The translations under genes and the position numbers were made by a program. From Chloroflexi bacterium CFX6 (GTDB lineage Bacteria > Chloroflexota > Anaerolineae > Anaerolineales > Villigracilaceae): a DNA stretch of 48,605 nt. The first letter of the stretch is position 1. Each line of letters starts with the position of its first letter. Shown here piece after piece: positions 32,131-40,384 of this stretch. Under the pieces are notes generated by a model. The model did no database searches. It saw only the letters and a list, made by a program, of their open reading frames with translations, and was not told the DNA's origin. The DNA is taken from positions 1-48,605 of the forward strand of contig SZPG01000035.1 of the NCBI GenBank assembly GCA_030263595.1, read 5' to 3'.

Positions 32131-33090
32131 CCTAAAGAAATTGGAAACGAAGAACCAGATGTTGGCGGGGCGTTCGGCGAGGCGGCGCATGAAGTAGGGA
32201 TACCAATGCGTGCCGAAGGGGACGTAGACGCGCACGGGATAGCCCTCTTTCACCAATCGTTCCTGCAAATCGCGGCGGATGCCGTAGAGCATCTGGAATT
32301 CAATGGCGTTCTTCGGCAGACCGACCTTTTCCGCGTATTGCCTGGCGAAGACAAGGCGTTTCTCGTCGTGCGTCGCAATGGCGGGCATGGGCGGGATGCG
32401 CCCGTCTTCGCTGACGGTGTTGGATTCGAGATTGAGCGCGGCGTCTATGAGTATTTTGGTCAGCAGGTCGAAATTCGCATCCACGTCCGATTTTTTGGGG
32501 TATGCCTTGTCGGGAGGTTCCTTGTAGGCGCCTTTGACGAGACGGAAGCGCGTCCCCAGCTCGATCAGATCGCGGACATCGGCTTCGGCGCGATAGAGGT
32601 AGGACTGAGCCGCCATGCCGACCTGCCGCGAGGTGAAACCGCGCTCCAGCACGGACTTATAGATCGAGATCGTAACGTCGGTGTAGGGGGTGTCTTCGAT
32701 GTCAATGCGGATGAAGTTGCCGTGCGCCCTTGCCTGTTCGAGGATGCGGACCAGGTTTTGACGGCAGATCTCCTCGTCCAATCCCATGCCGATCTGCGTC
32801 AACTTGATCGAGACGTTCGATTTAACCCCCGATTTATCTATTTCGTTCAAAATGGCGAGGATGTCCTCCGTCGCCGTGTTTGCCTCTTCGAGTGTGGAGG
32901 TATGTTCCCCCAGGTGATCGAGCGTGGCGTTGATGCCTTTGGCGTTCAGTTCGCGTATCGCCCGAATGGCGTCTTCGATTTTCTCCCCGGCAACGAACCG
33001 TGACGCCGCCCTCCACGCAAAACTCCAACTTGTGACCAGTTTCTGCGCCCAGGCCGCCTTGGAAAGGTAGATCAGAAATGAGCGTAGCAT
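32125..33090 (-). CDS. Proline dehydrogenase (FAD-dependent)
   Basis: Oxidises proline to delta-1-pyrroline-5-carboxylate, passing electrons to FAD then quinone. 321 residues, the monofunctional bacterial type. Key parts: ATLDHLGEHTSTLEEA, VSIKLTQIGMGLD, FIRIDIEDTPYTD, RLVKGAYKEP, AIATHDEKRL, IEFQMLYGIRRDL, and the proline-binding tail VRVYVPFGTHWYPYFMRRLAERP. Start ATG (complement of 33088-33090). It has no associated P5C dehydrogenase in the window, and it leads the minus-strand run that ends with moeA. Only the stop-codon end is repeat-derived. Confidence 0.95.
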   Translation of the reverse strand: MLRSFLIYLSKAAWAQKLVTSWSFAWRAASRFVAGEKIEDAIRAIRELNAKGINATLDHLGEHTSTLEEANTATEDILAILNEIDKSGVKSNVSIKLTQIGMGLDEEICRQNLVRILEQARAHGNFIRIDIEDTPYTDVTISIYKSVLERGFTSRQVGMAAQSYLYRAEADVRDLIELGTRFRLVKGAYKEPPDKAYPKKSDVDANFDLLTKILIDAALNLESNTVSEDGRIPPMPAIATHDEKRLVFARQYAEKVGLPKNAIEFQMLYGIRRDLQERLVKEGYPVRVYVPFGTHWYPYFMRRLAERPANIWFFVSNFFRK

Positions 33091-33230
33091 CGTCCCATCC
33101 TGTCGAGAATTTTGGATTCAGCCTGCCGGCAAAGTGCGGGAGCGACCTCCCGACTCCGGGCATGGCGAAAGTATTCTAGCACAAACGTAAAATTTGAGTG
33201 TTATACTTTTTCCGTTACAAAACTCACTCT

Positions 33231-33370
33231 GAGCGAGTGTCCGAAAACTTTCGGGAAAGACCCTAAAGGATTCCTTTGGCTTCAAATTGGTCGGCTAAAC
33301 GAAAAGTCTGTTCCAAAATTTGCATCTGGTTTGCGGTAAAAACCTTTTGGGTCTGTCTTTTCAGACACTT
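33231..33370. repeat. Nested CCCTAAAGG hairpin repeat (divergent intergenic region)
   Basis: Outer arms AGTGTCCGAAAA (33236-33247) and TTTTCAGACACT (33358-33369), inner arms AGACCCTAAAGG (33258-33269) and CCTTTTGGGTCT (33343-33354), one mismatch each. The rest of the 307-base gap 33091-33397 has a TATACT at 33202-33207 (weak -35) and no gene. Confidence 0.7.
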
Positions 33371-33397
33371 TCCGAGCAAACGGTTTGAGGTGAAATT

Positions 33398-34900
33398 TTG
33401 AGAAATCGCAGTTCCGTACCTGTATTGCGCGGTATCTCCATCGCGTTCCTGTCCATTGCCATCGTCATCGCCGTCGCGGCGTTGATCGGTTACAGCCGCA
33501 CGCGAAACAATTATCCGGCCGGCATGACCATCGGCGGCGTGCCGGTCGGGGGCGTGAATCCGCAGGTCGCCTCGGAGCGTGTCCTGCAGGTATATTCCTC
33601 GCCCATCGAAGTCCGTTACGGGGAGGCGGTCATTCACGTTGACCCGGCGGTGGTCGGCTTCGAATTGAACATGGAGGGCATGATTGCCGCGGCGGACCTG
33701 GCGCGCACCGGCGGCTCCTTCTGGGGAGGTTTCTGGGATTATCTTTGGAACCGCACCCCCGAACCTGTGGAGATTCCTCTGATCGCGACGCTCGCAGAGA
33801 ATCGTCTGGTCGCCTACCTGCAGGACGAGATCTCCGCCCGTTACGACGAACCGCCCACCCCGGCGCAGCCCGTCCCGGGTAGCACGACGTTTACGCCCGG
33901 CGCGCCCGGACGCGTCCTCGATATCCCGCGCGCGATCCGTTTGATCGAAGATACCTTGCGTTCGCCCAACAATCGTTCGGTGGCGCTTTCGTTCCGGGAA
34001 AGCGCGCCCGCGCGCCCGACCATCCAAAATCTCGAGATCCTTCTCCAACAGAACATACTCGTCTCGGGCTTCGACGGCGTGATCGGCGTTTACCTGGTTG
34101 ACCTGCAAAACGGACAGGACATCCACTTTGCAATGGACAAGGGGGAACTCATTTCAGTCAACCCCGACGTCGCGTTCACCTCGTCCAGCACGGTCAAGAT
34201 ACCGATCATGGTTTCATATTTTATCAAGTACGGTTCCGACGCGCTGAGCGAAAACACCTCGAACCTGATCCTCGACATGATCCGCAAATCCGAGAACCCG
34301 CCCGCCGACCGCCTGATGACCGACCTGGATTCCTTCCGGGGCCCGCTCGTGGTGACGGAGGATATGAAGCGGATCGGATTGGAGAACACCTTCCTCGCGG
34401 GATATTTCTGCAGCGCCGAAGCGCCCTGTCCGCTGTTGCAAAGGATCAGCACGCCTGCCAACCAGCGCACCGACGTGAACACCGACCCGGATGTCTTCAA
34501 CCAGACCACGCCCTCCGATACGGGCATGTTGCTTGCGGATATCTATCAATGCGCCGAGTCCGGCGGGGGCGCGCTGATGGCGGCGTATCCGCAGACGATC
34601 AACAGCGAAATCTGTCAGCGTATGATTGACTTCCTTGCCGCGGACAAGATCGGGGTCCTGATCGAAGCGGGCGTTCCCGAGGGGACGCGCGTCGCTCACA
34701 AGCACGGCTGGATCAGCGAGCCATCCTCCGGCGTCATCAAGAATATCAGCGACGCCGCCATCGTATATACGCCCGGCGGGAATTACGTCCTCGTGATCTA
34801 CGCCTATCACCCCGTGCAAACCGTCTGGGAACCGGTCTCCACGCTGTTCGCGCAGTTATCGCAGACGGTCTACAACTTTTACAATCTGCCCGCCCCATAG
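33398..34900 (+). CDS. Membrane-anchored VanW-type PG-binding/serine beta-lactamase-like protein
   Basis: A 500-residue exported protein. It has an N-terminal hydrophobic anchor (GISIAFLSIAIVIAVAALIGY), then a peptidoglycan-binding-4-like domain (YPAGMTIGGVPVGGVNPQVASERVL), and a C-terminal penicillin-recognising serine hydrolase domain. Active-site tetrad: S264-T-V-K267 in FTSSSTVKIPI, and KHG (residues 435-437) in VAHKHGWISEPS in place of KTG. The start is TTG 33398 with GAGGTGA six bases upstream. Its likely place is the outer face of the membrane, acting on wall peptide or on beta-lactams. Domain order and length match putative class A-like proteins seen with VanW-type domains; activity unproven. 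Confidence 0.83.
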   Translation: MRNRSSVPVLRGISIAFLSIAIVIAVAALIGYSRTRNNYPAGMTIGGVPVGGVNPQVASERVLQVYSSPIEVRYGEAVIHVDPAVVGFELNMEGMIAAADLARTGGSFWGGFWDYLWNRTPEPVEIPLIATLAENRLVAYLQDEISARYDEPPTPAQPVPGSTTFTPGAPGRVLDIPRAIRLIEDTLRSPNNRSVALSFRESAPARPTIQNLEILLQQNILVSGFDGVIGVYLVDLQNGQDIHFAMDKGELISVNPDVAFTSSSTVKIPIMVSYFIKYGSDALSENTSNLILDMIRKSENPPADRLMTDLDSFRGPLVVTEDMKRIGLENTFLAGYFCSAEAPCPLLQRISTPANQRTDVNTDPDVFNQTTPSDTGMLLADIYQCAESGGGALMAAYPQTINSEICQRMIDFLAADKIGVLIEAGVPEGTRVAHKHGWISEPSSGVIKNISDAAIVYTPGGNYVLVIYAYHPVQTVWEPVSTLFAQLSQTVYNFYNLPAP

Positions 34901-34902
34901 TA

Positions 34903-34908
34903 TATAAT
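34903..34908 (+). promoter_or_regulatory. -10 box of a leaderless promoter for the zinc-ribbon gene
   Basis: TATAAT ends six bases before ATG 34915, directly after the previous stop. The -35 is weak. Confidence 0.5.
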
Positions 34909-34914
34909 CGAACC

Positions 34915-35616
34915 ATGAGCGCGGCACTGGGACTTTACCGACTGCAACAAGTGGACAGCCAGATGGATCAGATTCGGGCGCGCCTGAAAACGATCCGCGA
35001 AACGCTCGAAAACGACCTCGAACTGCGCGCGGCAATGGAAGCCTTTGCCGCAGCGGAGAACCGTCACAAACAAGCCGGCGCTGCGCTGAAACAAAGCGAG
35101 GCGGAAGTCGAAAAGCAAAGCCTCAAGATCGAACAGACCGAAGCGAGCCTGTACAGCGGTCAGGTCCACAACCCCAAGGAATTGCAGGATTTACAAATGG
35201 ACGTGGCTTCGTTGAAGAAACATCTTGGGACACTGGAGGAACGCGAACTCGAAGCGATGCTCCGCGCCGAGGAAACGGAAAAGGAAATGAACGCGGCGGG
35301 CGACATGCTCGCGGAAACGCAATCCCGTTTGAAGAACCAGAACCTCGACCTCGCAAATGAAAGCGACGCGCTGAACAGGGATCTCGAACGACTCGAAGCG
35401 GAGCGCGGCGCCGTGATCGGCGATCTCGACGAACATGCCCTCAAGACCTACGAACAGTTGCGGCGGCAAAAACGCAGCGTGGCGATCGCAACGCTAAACG
35501 AGGACGCCTGCTCCGCCTGCGGTACGACGCTCACTGCATCCCAGCAACAGAGCGCGCGCTCGGCGGCGCAGTTGTTCTATTGCCCCACCTGCGGAAGGAT
35601 CATCTACTCCGGTTGA
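34915..35616 (+). CDS. Coiled-coil protein with C4 zinc ribbon (PF02591 type)
   Basis: 233 residues. Residues of about 10-185 are a long helical hairpin with heptad character (LQQVDSQMDQIRARLKTI..., NPKELQDLQMDVASLKKHLG), broken by the family loop LYSGQVHNPKELQ. The C-terminus carries two CxxC knuckles, ACSACGTTL and FYCPTCGRIIY, forming a treble-clef-like zinc ribbon. Cytosolic. The family is widespread in bacteria, binds nucleic acid or proteins, and has no settled role. The NACHT NTPase gene begins 24 bases after its stop, so the two are probably co-transcribed. Confidence 0.88.
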   Translation: MSAALGLYRLQQVDSQMDQIRARLKTIRETLENDLELRAAMEAFAAAENRHKQAGAALKQSEAEVEKQSLKIEQTEASLYSGQVHNPKELQDLQMDVASLKKHLGTLEERELEAMLRAEETEKEMNAAGDMLAETQSRLKNQNLDLANESDALNRDLERLEAERGAVIGDLDEHALKTYEQLRRQKRSVAIATLNEDACSACGTTLTASQQQSARSAAQLFYCPTCGRIIYSG

Positions 35617-35640
35617 CGAACGCCTCCAGCCAGGCATAGC

Positions 35641-38151
35641 ATGGACCTCACCACTCTTGCATTCCTCATCGGTTTCGCCATGGGTATCGCGACAACGATA
35701 CTTTTGGGGCGGGCGCGCCCGCTGCTCAAACAGATCCGCGAGAACGCAAGGGAAAGGCGCGCCGAGGCGCAGGTCCGCCGCACGAGCGGCGTGGAGGACA
35801 ATCACCGCAGACTCACCCTGCGGCGCGCGCAGGGAATGCACCTCGCCGCGCAATTATTCCCCCTCGACGAAATCCTCCAGGAACCCCGCCTGATCGCCCC
35901 ACCCGCGCCGATGGAACCCGGCGCCGTGAGCGCCCAGGAAGACATCATTTCACTCACGCTTCCCTACATGCCCGACTGGCCCGAACTGGCGGCAATCTAT
36001 CGCGCGCCGACCCTGGGGCTGGTGGAAGCGATCAGCGGCGAAGAAAATGTCGTCATCGTCGGCGCGGCGGGAGCGGGGAAGACCGTGGCGCTCGCCCATC
36101 TTGCCTCGCTGGCGGCAAACCTCAAGGTCCCGCTGCGAACCGGCAGGCTTGCCATCCCGTATCATTATCACATCGCCGACCTGGGACTTCCCCACGATCC
36201 ATCCAGAGACCCGCTTACGGTCGTCGTCAACGCGGCAAGTGAACGCGCATCAATGCTCGATTCGAGAAAACTCCCCGACTTCGTCAAAACGTCCTTCACC
36301 GACGGGGCGGCGCTCCTGCTGGTTGACGGCTTCGACGAGGTTGACCCGAAAACGCAAAACGACCTCACCGCATGGTTCAGGGCGCTCGTGGAGGCATACC
36401 CCGCCTCGCGCATCGTAACCACCGCCGCGCCCAACCAGTTGAACGGGCTCGTCGGGCTGGGCTTTCATCCGTTCGCGCTGACGACCTGGGACGCGCGTAT
36501 AATTTCGAACTTCATCCGGCAATGGGGCGAGGCGTGGACGCGCAGCGTCCAGGGGAATTCGACCGTTGACCCGCTCCTGCTCAACGAATGGCTCGCGCTG
36601 GACAACACGGGTCTGACTCCCTTTGAACTGACCCTGAAAACCTGGGGCGTCTACGCCGGCGACAGTTTGGGATCGCGCGTCCTCGACTTCATCGCCACCC
36701 ACCTCCGCCGCGTCGCCCCGACCGGTACACCGGTCGCCGCGCTGGAACTCCTTGCCATGCAGGTCGTGTTGACCACCCAGCCGATCTTCGACCCGCGCAA
36801 AGCCCGCGCCTGGGTCGGGCAATACGACATCGTGGAAGACCAGTCTGCGGAGGCGCAAACAAAGGGCAACGACAGCCAGCCAGCCCCGCCGGCTGAATCG
36901 CAGAAGGTCAAGATCAAAAAATCGAAGGCGGCATCTGCCGTCCCCTCGTATGGTTTGCTCAGCAAAATGGTCGAAAGCGGACTCCTTATCTCGCACTCCA
37001 GCGAAAAGATGCGCTTCCTTCACCCGGTCTTCAACGGCTACCTTGCCGGTCAGGCGGTGGGAGATAACAACGCCGACGCCGCCCTGCTCGCCCAGCCGGA
37101 TTGGGACGGCAAGACCATTACGCTCCATTATCTTGCCGCCCGCACCGACGCCTCCAACGTCGCGGAAACTCTCCTCAAACAATCCGACCTGCCTCTCCAC
37201 ATTCCGACCTTTGTTGTGGCGCGCTGGCTCCGTGACGCGCCCAAAAACGCGAAGTGGAGGGCGAAAGCGTTCGCCAGTCTGCTCTCCATCCTCCAGGCTG
37301 AAGGTCAACCCATCGCCCTGCGCGCCAAGGCAATGGCGGGGTTCGTCGTGAGCGGCGACCCGGGCGCCGCCGCCCTGTTCCGCCAGTTGCTGACCTCCCG
37401 CTCCTTCGAAGTCATCCCGCTTGCCGCGCTGGGAAGCGGCGCCATCCGCGACCGAAAAGCCGTTCCCATCCTGGAGGAGGTGTTGCAGGCGCCGGTCAGC
37501 GCTGCCAGAAGCGCGGCGTGCCTCGCGCTGGTCGCCATCGGCATGGACAATGCCGTCGAAGTCGTCGCGCGCGCCCTTCTGCACGGCGACGACGAACTCC
37601 GCCGCGCCGCTGCACAGGCGCTTGCCAACGACCCCGCCGAAGGATACGAAATCCTGCGCGAAGGCGCGGGTCACGCCGACATCATGGTCCGCCGCGCGGT
37701 CGTGCATGGACTCTCCCGCGTCGAACAACCCTGGGCGTTCGAAAAACTCCAACTCATGCAGACGGACGACGACCAATGGGCGGTCCGCAACCTCGCCCAG
37801 CAATACGTGGAGGAAATTTCAAGACGCAACCCGCGCGCGCCGAAAAAACTGACCCCGCCCTCCGAAACGCCGTGGCTGATCGAATTTGCCAGCAAGCAGG
37901 GAGTCGGAATCCCGAGCGGCGATCCCGCCATCAACCTGCTGATCGCCGCCTTCAAACACGGCGCTCTCGAGGAAAGGCTTGCCGCCATTCCCTACCTGAA
38001 AAGAAACATGAGCGAGGGCGTCGTCGGCGCGTTGTATAATGGCATGTACGGCGAGGAGCGGGACGTATCCACTGCCGCCTTCCTCGCCATCCAGGAGATC
38101 GCCGCGAACGGAACGCCCCTCCCCCACCCCAATCAATTCGGCCTCGGATAA
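35641..38151 (+). CDS. Membrane-tethered NACHT-family NTPase with HEAT repeats
   Basis: 836 residues. It has an N-terminal transmembrane helix (LAFLIGFAMGIATTILLG) and a basic stretch, then a STAND/NACHT NTPase: Walker A GAAGAGKT at residues 141-148 and an extended Walker B ALLLVDGFDEVD near 225, with the D-G-F-D-E pattern typical of NACHT. A winged-helix-like part follows. Residues of about 580-720 are HEAT-like repeats (AVPILEEVLQAPVSAARSAACLALVAIG, DDELRRAAAQALANDP, VRRAVVHGLSRV). It is flanked by a zinc-ribbon gene and an SsnA amidohydrolase gene with tight spacing. NACHT proteins can be signalling or anti-phage proteins; a tethered form with housekeeping neighbours favours signalling. 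Not a known type. Confidence 0.82.
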   Translation: MDLTTLAFLIGFAMGIATTILLGRARPLLKQIRENARERRAEAQVRRTSGVEDNHRRLTLRRAQGMHLAAQLFPLDEILQEPRLIAPPAPMEPGAVSAQEDIISLTLPYMPDWPELAAIYRAPTLGLVEAISGEENVVIVGAAGAGKTVALAHLASLAANLKVPLRTGRLAIPYHYHIADLGLPHDPSRDPLTVVVNAASERASMLDSRKLPDFVKTSFTDGAALLLVDGFDEVDPKTQNDLTAWFRALVEAYPASRIVTTAAPNQLNGLVGLGFHPFALTTWDARIISNFIRQWGEAWTRSVQGNSTVDPLLLNEWLALDNTGLTPFELTLKTWGVYAGDSLGSRVLDFIATHLRRVAPTGTPVAALELLAMQVVLTTQPIFDPRKARAWVGQYDIVEDQSAEAQTKGNDSQPAPPAESQKVKIKKSKAASAVPSYGLLSKMVESGLLISHSSEKMRFLHPVFNGYLAGQAVGDNNADAALLAQPDWDGKTITLHYLAARTDASNVAETLLKQSDLPLHIPTFVVARWLRDAPKNAKWRAKAFASLLSILQAEGQPIALRAKAMAGFVVSGDPGAAALFRQLLTSRSFEVIPLAALGSGAIRDRKAVPILEEVLQAPVSAARSAACLALVAIGMDNAVEVVARALLHGDDELRRAAAQALANDPAEGYEILREGAGHADIMVRRAVVHGLSRVEQPWAFEKLQLMQTDDDQWAVRNLAQQYVEEISRRNPRAPKKLTPPSETPWLIEFASKQGVGIPSGDPAINLLIAAFKHGALEERLAAIPYLKRNMSEGVVGALYNGMYGEERDVSTAAFLAIQEIAANGTPLPHPNQFGLG

Positions 38152-38152
38152 C

Positions 38153-39505
38153 ATGCTGATCACAAACGCAACCATCGTCACCTGGGAAACAGAGAACCGC
38201 ATTCTCGAAGATCATGCCCTCCTCATCGAAAACGGGATCATCCGGGAAATCGGAAAGTCCGCCGAACTCGAAACCCGCCATCCCGCCATCGAGCGACTCG
38301 ATGCGCGCGGTCAATATGTCATGCCGGGCAGCATCTGCGCGCACACCCACTTCTACGGCGCGTACGCGCGCGGCATGGCGATTCCCGGACCCGCGCCCAA
38401 AGACTTCCCGGAGATCCTGCGAAAGTTGTGGTGGCCCCTCGATCGTTCGCTCGACGCGGAAAGCATCCGCTACTCCGTCCTCCCCTGCCTCGTGGATGCG
38501 GTCAAACACGGCACGACGACCCTCTTCGACCATCACGCCTCGCCCAACGCCATTGACGGCTCGCTGGACATCATCGCGGATGAAGTCGAGAAATCGGGCT
38601 TGCGCGCCGTTCTTTGCTACGAAGTGACCGACCGCGACGGCGAAGAAAAAATGAAAGCCGGGCTTCGGGAGAATCTGCGCTTCATCCAGAAAACGCAACA
38701 CACAACATCCCCGCTTCTCGCCGGGACCTTCGGCCTGCACGCCAGCCTGACGCTTTCCGACTCATCCCTGGCTTTGTGCCGCCAATCCGTCCCCGACGAT
38801 GTGGGCTTCCACATCCACACCGCCGAACACGAAGCGGACGAATACGACAGCCTCAACAAAAGCGGACTGCGCGTGATTGACCGCCTGCATAAACACGGCA
38901 TCCTCGGACCCAAAACCATCACCGCGCACGGCGTCCACTTCGACGCGCGTGAAATTCAACTGCTGGTCGAAACCGGCGCCTGGCTTTCGCACCAGCCGCG
39001 CTCGAACATGAACAACGGCGTCGGCGTCGCGCCCATCGAATCCATGCTGCGCGCAGGCATCCGGGTCTGTTTGGGAAACGATGGCTTCTCCAACGCCATG
39101 TGGGAGGAATGGAAGGCGGCATACCTGCTTCACAAAGTCCACCACCGCGACCCGCGCCGCATGGGCGGATTTGACGTCGCACAGATGGCGATCTACAACA
39201 ACGCCGCGCTTGCAAGCCTCTTCTTCCCGTCCGCACCCATCGGGCAGATCGTCCCCGGCGCGGTCGCCGACATCATTTTCGTGGACTATCATCCCAACAC
39301 CCCGTTGACCGCCGGCAACCTGCCCTGGCACATCCTCTTCGGGTTCCAGCAAAGCATGGTCAGTACGACCATCGTCGCCGGGAAGGTTCTAATGAAGGAC
39401 CGCGAACTGCTCACGCTGGACGAAAAAGAGATCGGCGCAAAAGCCCGCGAGATCGCGCCGAGGGTCTGGGAACGTTATCAAAAGGAAGTTGCAAAGGTTT
39501 TATAG
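38153..39505 (+). CDS. ssnA: SsnA-type amidohydrolase
   Basis: 450-residue metal-dependent amidohydrolase of the chlorohydrolase/deaminase group. Metal ligands in GSICAHTHFYGAYARG, the family-specific stretch IPGPAPKDFPEILRKLWWPLD, GFHIHTAEHEADE, ITAHGVHFD and CLGNDGFSNAMWEEW, then an N- and C-terminal beta sandwich (MLITNATIVTWE at the start, TTIVAGKVLMKDRELL at the end). The SsnA family in E. coli is linked to purine-degradation genes, though no defined reaction is certain. The start is ATG 38153, one base after the NACHT stop, so translation is coupled. Cytosolic. Confidence 0.86.
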   Translation: MLITNATIVTWETENRILEDHALLIENGIIREIGKSAELETRHPAIERLDARGQYVMPGSICAHTHFYGAYARGMAIPGPAPKDFPEILRKLWWPLDRSLDAESIRYSVLPCLVDAVKHGTTTLFDHHASPNAIDGSLDIIADEVEKSGLRAVLCYEVTDRDGEEKMKAGLRENLRFIQKTQHTTSPLLAGTFGLHASLTLSDSSLALCRQSVPDDVGFHIHTAEHEADEYDSLNKSGLRVIDRLHKHGILGPKTITAHGVHFDAREIQLLVETGAWLSHQPRSNMNNGVGVAPIESMLRAGIRVCLGNDGFSNAMWEEWKAAYLLHKVHHRDPRRMGGFDVAQMAIYNNAALASLFFPSAPIGQIVPGAVADIIFVDYHPNTPLTAGNLPWHILFGFQQSMVSTTIVAGKVLMKDRELLTLDEKEIGAKAREIAPRVWERYQKEVAKVL

Positions 39506-39512
39506 CGTACAG

Positions 39513-39577
39513 AGACCCTAAAGGTTTTACCCCCTTCATTTCACTTTGGGGATACTTCGCAAAAACCTTTAGGGTCT
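39513..39577. repeat. 16-bp perfect CCCTAAAGG inverted repeat
   Basis: AGACCCTAAAGGTTTT (39513-39528) and AAAACCTTTAGGGTCT (39562-39577), 33 bases apart, between ssnA and npdG. It may also end the upstream operon. Same family as 33258-33354. Confidence 0.82.
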
Positions 39578-39597
39578 GGAACATTGAGGAGAATTGC

Positions 39598-40278
39598 ATG
39601 GAAGAAAAAGCGCCATTGCTATTGACCATCGCCGTATTGGGCGGCACAGGCAAGGAGGGCAAGGGACTTGCGTATCGCTGGGCAAAAGCGGGATATCGCG
39701 TGCTGATCGGCTCGCGCGTTTCGGAAAGAGCCGTGACCACCGCGGCTGAAATCATGGAAATGCTGGAAGGTTCATCCTCCCTCGTCGGCATGACCAACCT
39801 CGAAGCCGCGCAGCAGGCGGACATCGTTGTATTGACCGTCCCGTATGCCGCGCATCGCGAAACGCTCGAAGGCGTGAAGGACGCCCTCGAAGGCAAACTG
39901 CTGATTGACGTCACCGTTCCGCTTGTGCCGCCAAAAGTGACGAAAGTTCAGATGCCCCCCGAAGGTTCCGCCGCGCAGGAGGCGAAGGCGATCCTCGGCG
40001 ATGACGCGCAGGTCGTTGCCGCGTTCCAGAACATTTCCCACGAACTCCTATTGACGGACGAAGAGGTGGACTGCGACGTGCTGGTCACCGGCTCGAGCAA
40101 GAACGCCCGCGCAGAGGCGTTGACCCTCGTCGAAGCCGCCGGGCTCACAGGCTGGGACGCCGGTCCCATCGAGAACTCGGTCGTCGTGGAAGGACTAACC
40201 AGTGTGCTGATCAACGTCAACAAACAATACGGCTCCACCCACGCGGGGATCAGGATCACGGGAGTGGATCGAAAGTAA
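39598..40278 (+). CDS. npdG: NADPH:coenzyme F420 oxidoreductase
   Basis: Moves hydride between NADP(H) and F420. 226 residues of a Rossmann fold: LTIAVLGGTGKEGKGLAYRWAKAGYRVLIGSR is the NADP-binding unit, and LVPPKVTKVQMPPEGSAAQEAKAIL and AAFQNISHELL are family blocks near the F420 site. TTGAGGAGAATTGC precedes ATG 39598 (strong GAGGAG). It is the first gene of the F420 cluster, followed by a 98-base heptamer array, then cofE. The 3' part is conserved as GAPI-like GPIENSVVVEGLTSVLINVNK. Confidence 0.92.
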   Translation: MEEKAPLLLTIAVLGGTGKEGKGLAYRWAKAGYRVLIGSRVSERAVTTAAEIMEMLEGSSSLVGMTNLEAAQQADIVVLTVPYAAHRETLEGVKDALEGKLLIDVTVPLVPPKVTKVQMPPEGSAAQEAKAILGDDAQVVAAFQNISHELLLTDEEVDCDVLVTGSSKNARAEALTLVEAAGLTGWDAGPIENSVVVEGLTSVLINVNKQYGSTHAGIRITGVDRK

Positions 40279-40282
40279 AATA

Positions 40283-40380
40283 GTCATTAGTCGTCAGTCG
40301 CTGGTCGTCAGTCGCTGGTCGTTAGTCGCTAGTCGTCAGTTACTGATCACTGATTACTGATCACTGATCACCGCTCACTG
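40283..40380. repeat. 14-unit heptamer array upstream of cofE
   Basis: Fourteen consecutive 7-base units in perfect phase, from GTCATTA and GTCGTCA to ATCACTG and CTCACTG. The unit sequence shifts along the array from GTCGYTR to ATCACTG. The array fills almost the entire npdG-cofE gap and stops four bases before the cofE ATG, so no ordinary Shine-Dalgarno is present there. Confidence 0.9.
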
Positions 40381-40384
40381 CCAC

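Noticed and set aside
31816..33003. 395-codon plus-strand frame
   Set aside because: Antisense to SDR and proline dehydrogenase and reads through an octamer array; no motif.
36250..37803. 517-codon minus-strand frame
   Set aside because: Antisense to the NACHT NTPase gene, which has Walker motifs and HEAT repeats.
39930..39980. Repeat insertion in npdG (CCCCGAAGGTTCCGCC)
   Set aside because: It encodes PPEGSAAQEA, which is the normal NpdG family block; the resemblance to the CCCGAAGG hairpin arm is coincidental.
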